A stretch of 64,000 nt of DNA, from positions 49,620,501 to 49,684,500 of the forward strand of contig CM060842.1 in NCBI GenBank assembly GCA_030762175.1. The letters are read 5' to 3'. This DNA comes from Metallyticus violacea (Eukaryota; Arthropoda; Insecta; Mantodea; Metallyticidae). A model generated the notes under the pieces. It saw nothing but the letters and a program-made list of their open reading frames with translations, ran no database searches and was not told the DNA's origin. Positions 59,888 to 64,000 of the stretch are shown piece after piece. The position numbers and the translations under genes were made by a program. Within the stretch, counting starts at the first letter, position 1. Every line of letters starts with the position of its first letter.

Positions 59888-60390
59888 TTTTGGACATTTA
59901 TAGTGAATTCATAGTATATTGGAATGCTGAATTCGAAATGAATTAATACTCCTCTATCACGTATCGGTTTTCCATAATGTGATCGTATATTGGCATTTTC
60001 GCTAAGTTAGAATTCTGTTATTGAAATATCATTTTGTGAAACGTAATAAAATACTTTGTCCCCAAATTTTTTTATTTCTTTTTGCAAATTCATCATATCT
60101 ATGGACTTTCAACCTTTGCTGCTGTGTGTGCTGTTTTGATAACAGAGGCCTACAAAATTTAGGCTCATACAAGTTTTGAACATTTTGAATTCATAGTATT
60201 TTGGAATGCTGAATTCGAAACTCGGTTAATATTCCTCTATCACGTACCGGTTTTCCATAATGTAATCGTATATTGACACTTTTCGTCAAGTTGTTGTTGT
60301 ATTCTGTTGTTGAAATATTGTTTTGTGAAATGTAATAAAATATTTTTGTCCCCCAAACAAATTTTTACTTCTTCATGAAACAATATCACA
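59888..60390. repeat. Diverged tandem duplication, 282-bp period
   Basis: GAATTCATAGTATATTGGAA (59905) recurs as GAATTCATAGTATTTTGGAA (60187). Further paired blocks: CCTCTATCACGTATCGG/CCTCTATCACGTACCGG, TTTTCCATAATGTGATCG/TTTTCCATAATGTAATCG, TTTTGTGAAACGTAATAAAA/TTTTGTGAAATGTAATAAAA and TTGTCCCC. Unit 1 is about 59888-60095 and unit 2 about 60171-60390; the stretch between does not align well. Confidence 0.85.
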
Positions 60391-60930
60391 AATTCCAAGT
60401 AAAATTTAATACAAGGCCTTGCAAACCCTTCTACTTTCTTTCCCTCTTGCCAATGAACTTTACTTCTCTTGTGTGAATTTTCGGAAATGTCTCGTCGTAG
60501 TATTCAGCACAAATCTGCAATCATATTGATGTTTTGTCGATCTTATTTATTTCTTTTACATTTCCTTAAGTATTGATAGAAACGCTACCTTTTTCTTCAC
60601 GCACTGTATCAAGATTATGCGGGAAAATGTTCAAGTGTGCATTTATAAAGTGCAGCTTTAAGCTCATTGAACATTCAAATACTTTGAATTTCTATAAAAT
60701 GTTTTCAAATACAGAGCCTTCATTTGGACGCGTGTCCGGCTTAAAGGGGATTTGCCTGTCCTCTTTCTATCCGGTTGTGTTTCCCCCTCACTTTCCCGTC
60801 TCTCTATGTGCTGAGGTTAAGTCTTTGTTTGTACAGGAATTGAACATTGTAAGACCATGTGTTTCAGTGCTACAGTGTATTGATGCTGTTATAATGTCAA
60901 AAAAGCCAATATAATTTAGCACAAAATATC

Positions 60931-61230
60931 ATGTATGGTTCCTATTTGACAACAAACTATTGTATAGAGGTGAGACTGCGATTTATAGACAGATTCTCTG
61001 CTATTCGTGTCCTCAGAGAAACGGCTCATATTCTTGTGAATAGATTTAGGGAAACAGCATCTGCTATTGGTAAGAAACCAAAAGTAAAAAGCCGCGTTCT
61101 TACAGAGGAAAAACTCGATGACATCAGAGAAAAGTTAGAACGAAGTTCAAACAAATCTCTGAGAAAGCTTGTACAGTTGTCAGAAAATTCGCAAACCTTG
61201 ACTTGGAATGGAACTAAACGTTTAAAATGA
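60931..61230 (+). pseudogene. DUF4817-type transposase N-terminal fragment
   Basis: Ninety-nine codons. Residues about 10-45 (CIEVRLRFIDRFSAIRVLRE, then LVNRFRETASAIGKKPK) fit the first helix-turn-helix with the conserved RFRETGSV-like end. Residues about 46-85 (VLTEEKLDDIREKLERSSNK, SLRKLVQLSE) fit the second DNA-binding module (...RVRxxLExSPxKSxRxLxxxxGxS). After a stop the next bases still read SYKITVVQELQSRD, equivalent to the linker before the catalytic core. The DDE core is missing. This identifies the inserted element's superfamily. Confidence 0.75.
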
Positions 61231-61367
61231 AAATCCTATAAGATAACTGTAGTTCAGGAATTGCAATCACGTGATAATGTAAGTTGAGTTAATTTTTGCA
61301 ATTAGGGTTGGATAATATTATTGTTCGCTCTAGTGACCAGAGTTTATTTTATTTATTTATTTGTTTA

Positions 61368-61373
<6 letters not shown>

Positions 61374-61416
<43 letters not shown>

Positions 61417-61417
61417 G
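61374..61417. repeat. (ATT)n microsatellite inside the transposon
   Basis: ATT tract of about 44 bp preceded by TTTA repeats, within the element at 60712-61683. Confidence 0.95.
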
Positions 61418-62529
61418 GTTTAAACGAACGAAGCATGGTTTTATTTACATGGTTATATAGAGAGACAAAATATAACTCCTGGAGTGTAGAAAAAAATCAG
61501 ATCTTGTACACCAAATGCCATTGTATGAATAAAAAAAAAAAAATGGTGTTAGGTGTGCTTTAGAAAGCTGTGAGGTTGAATTTAAGGGGCTATGAATAAC
61601 CAGCTCTCCTCCGACAAGCAGCGTGTTTCCCAATGCCAAGCAAATCCCCGTTAAACCAGCCATGCGTCCAAGCGAGGGCTTTGTATGTTCACATAATCAG
61701 AGCTGCTATTATTTCCTAAATATTTGTTTACTGCATTTTAAGGAAAGCCAATCATCTTTTTGAACTTCCGTCATTGTATATTGAAATTCTTTCTCTAATA
61801 CCGGTTTCCTGATGTTCGGACCTATGAATATACTTTTGTTTTAAATTTGGTTTCTGATATTTGAGGGAACTTTTTACAGAGGCACGGCACAATTTCAGTT
61901 TTTGGCAATGTTTTAACAATTTCTTACATGATACCTAGTTTGATATGTACGTGTGGAAGAAGTATTGACTTTCGGTCAATAAAACTTCGATGACTCTTAA
62001 ACAGAGCAAGTGGCCATCTTTCCCAGTGTCGACCTCTTGTTCTTGTGTTTTATTAACAAATAAAATATGGGAATTGACAACACAACACTCTATACCTTTA
62101 GATTTCCAATTATGGTTATTGTACTTTATTTTTGTAACGATCAATTCAAGACTCTTATAACATTTTAGATATACTGAATGACCTACAGGTGAGGAAGCAT
62201 GCTCGTTGTCATGTAAAAGTTCAGTTTTCAGACATCTCTTTAAGGAATTGATAAAAAGTCTCCATTCATCCACTTTGTGAACTCCTGTACTGTGATTCTG
62301 CGCAAAGAGAAAGATGTTCCAGTAATTGTCATCTTTCAGTCTGAAACCTAACAGTTCACATCCTAAGTCTCTTACTAAATCATTGAGTTTAGGTTGAGTC
62401 GATGGTTGATTTATGTCACACTGAAGAACCGTGTCTGAATCAAAGTCTCTAATGTCTTCGGTGTCTGAGGGACACATACAGTTGAGTCATGATGAAAGGT
62501 TTGGATATAAAACAACTTTCTTGTTTCCA

Positions 62530-63480
62530 CTGTTACAACCCTTAACATCACAAGAGCAAAAATGAGTTATTGCTATGGTTCTTTGGTTCTTTCATGTCAT
62601 TGGGACGCCAGATCTGCATGTTTTCTTTGTACCTTTTGTTTACTTTCTTAGATCCTCTACACAAATATAAAATCTGCCAGCCTTATTCCAAAATGGGTAA
62701 GATACACTTTTCTAATGAAATCTGCTAGTTTCTTTGATATTTCTTAATCGTAAATTCACCGCAACTGTAACAAAGTATCTGGGATATTACGGTAGCCATG
62801 TTTCAACAAACAAAACACAACAAACGTTAGAGAGAATGAAAATTAATCTATATTATCTAATCTGTACGCATTTTTCATATTAAAATCTTATATTTTTGTT
62901 TCTTACGCACGAAGGGCGATATTCAATGTTCGTTCTGTGTTCAGTGCTGGTAACATCGCGTGAATGAAGAGTGCACATCCTACAGGTCGACTGAAATTAA
63001 CCATTGAATCGATATTTCGATGTTGGTCTCAGTTTGGAAATGTGACGTCATATAGGGGATATTCGAAAGTGAGAGGTAAAAATGCATGACAGCAAATGTT
63101 TCTGTCAATTTTTCATTTTTAAGAAATGTGTCACTTCATATGATGGGAGAGCATAGTCAAGCCATGAAAAATATATTGATTGTATTATATTTTATAAAAT
63201 GAAGAATAGTATGCACAGATTTTGAAAATTGCTCAATTTGTATTTGAAATATCAAGCCACGATGGCAATGCTGAACATCTCTTCTAATACAAGAACAATT
63301 AACCCCCCCCCAAAAAAAAGACCTGTCATCAATTTTGTGAAAGGGTTTGCTTAATAAAATGTTATTTTAGACATTCTACAGGCAAACACGGTACTTGGAA
63401 TACATTGGTGAGAGAAAGGGAGAAAGCATTTTCAAATTTCATAATATGCTAACTTTGTTTTAAGCATGTCTGAGTTATGC
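62530..63480. other. No gene recognised
   Basis: AT-rich; nothing supportable. Confidence 0.5.
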
Positions 63481-63649
63481 CAAGTTTTTATTTGTCACAT
63501 CTGCTACTTAGATTATAATATCTGTGACCCGAAACGACTATACCTAATTTATGCATTCCTCTTGCATTGAAACATGCCAAATTTTGGCGTGTAATAAATA
63601 TGCGTGACTTTGGTGTGTCAGTTTTGCGTCTCTCATTTGACTCTTGAAT

Positions 63650-63763
63650 GTTTAACAGTGAAAAACCACCAGGACCAGGAAACGTTTTAGAACCAGTAGT
63701 CAATTTGCTAATCAAATATAACCACAGTGCTAAAATAAAACAAAACACGCAGCTAGATTTCAT
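63650..63763 (-). other. Possible N-terminal exon with membrane anchor and PGP hinge
   Basis: A minus-strand frame opens MKSSCVFCFILALWLYLISK and continues KLTTGSKTFPGPGGFSLLNI. A hydrophobic segment of about 15 residues followed by a basic/polar stretch and a PGP hinge resembles the start of a microsomal cytochrome P450. However, the residues after the hinge do not match the usual LLGN block well, no other P450 exon is visible, and a GT lies just after the hinge codons without a strong donor context. This is a weak possibility; chance is the alternative. Confidence 0.15.
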
Positions 63764-64000
63764 ACTAAAACACTACAATCAACACAAGAACATGCGCAAG
63801 CAGCTGCAGTAAACAGAAGGCGTTGTTACAAAATCGGTAAAAACCACGCCTATCTTACATTTAGTCACGTATAAATCTTTAAAAGAGTCTTGACTTGAAA
63901 TTAGTGTCTAAATTAGTTCCATATATTAAATAATAAATTTATTTATTCTGAAATTACATATATTAACATTATTTCGATATATTGACTTAGTAGACAGAAT

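Larger units (their letters stand above)
60712..61683 (+). mobile_element. Deleted DUF4817-type transposon, TA-flanked insertion
   Basis: Left end CAGAGCCTTCATTTGGACGC and right end in complement CAAAGCCCTCGCTTGGACGC are inverted repeats continuing for about 50 bp (GGCTTAAAGGGGATTTGCCT against GGTTTAACGGGGATTTGCTT). TA lies on both sides (60710-60711 and 61684-61685). The two sides of the disrupted host sequence rejoin in frame when the element is left out, which fixes its limits to the base. Inside is the N-terminal part of a transposase (60931-61230), an ATT microsatellite and no catalytic region, so it is a non-autonomous deletion copy. Confidence 0.9.
60430..62525 (-). pseudogene. Uncharacterised multicopy insect protein, split by a transposon
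   Basis: Minus-strand relic of the family also seen at 16140-16815. The 180-codon open part (62477-61935) holds LNDLVRDLGCELLGFRLKDD, then DEWRLFINSLKRCLKTELLH, SSPVGHSVYLKCYKSLELIV and IKYNNHNW. After a frame slip come SFIDRKSILLPHVHIKLG, VPCLCKKFPQISETKFKT and NAVNKYLGNN down to about 61695. There a 972-bp TA-flanked transposon (60712-61683) interrupts it. Beyond the insert, at 60705-60480, the same frame continues with KFKVFECSMSLKLHFINAHL and NIFPHNLDTVREEKG, the family hallmark. It has several stops and frameshifts, so it is not functional. Function is unknown to me; the multicopy, decayed state suggests a mobile-element origin. Confidence 0.8.

Noticed and set aside
1..64000. Bacterial operons, phage or CRISPR systems, and endogenous viral genes
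   Set aside because: No long coding frames, ribosome binding sites or spaced direct repeats, and no reverse transcriptase, capsid, polymerase or glycoprotein motif was seen in any open frame. Decayed fragments below my detection limit cannot be excluded.

Overview
The window looks like AT-rich, repeat-laden non-coding DNA from a large insect genome. The insect assignment is inferred from the transposon families and the multicopy tRNA-derived SINEs; a polyneopteran such as a cockroach, termite or orthopteran is my best guess, but the sequence does not settle it. I see no complete host gene, no rRNA or canonical tRNA gene, no CRISPR array and no bacterial operon. Open frames are short (longest 213 codons, and that one runs through repeats), and most are noise or shadows of repeats. 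A few short, splice-bounded open stretches could be host exons, so part of the window may be intron; all of these are low confidence.

What can be identified is almost entirely mobile DNA. Three tRNA-derived SINE families are interspersed. Family A has eight copies (about 73, 4893, 5600, 12340, 18548, 21133, 34131, 55002), some with clear target-site duplications. Family B has five copies plus one head-only relative (about 13772, 22888, 36515, 48300, 53861, 57738). Family C has three copies (about 22138, 48860, 56755). Tc1/mariner-superfamily relics occur throughout: two mariners with recognisable terminal repeats (19673-20953; 27663-28767), two complementary truncated copies of one further family (32090-33020 and 51484-52345), one heavily decayed copy (42900-44290), a Tc1-like relic (37125-37790), several relics of the DUF4817-type transposase group (about 1600, 3770, 12915-13765, 35690-36475, 60712-61683), and a 98-bp MITE nested in a SINE (21161-21258). 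One weak hAT/DUF4371-like relic lies at 7157-7600. A roughly 700-bp palindrome made of two LTR-like arms lies at 8858-9570.

The most informative locus is 60430-62525. A decayed member of an uncharacterised multicopy insect protein family lies on the minus strand and is split by a 972-bp TA-flanked transposon (60712-61683). Removing that insertion conceptually rejoins the two halves in the same frame. A second, independent fragment of the same family lies at 16140-16815 on the plus strand, and the two relics overlap and support each other.

Other structure includes (AAT)n, (TA)n, (TC)n and (TG)n microsatellites, an approximately 21-bp AT-rich minisatellite (54571-54911), a diverged 282-bp tandem duplication (59888-60390) and a repeated segment of about 85 bp at 45665 and 48625. 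Relative ages can be read in places: the family protein gene came before the DNA transposon that split it, and a SINE A copy came before its nested MITE.
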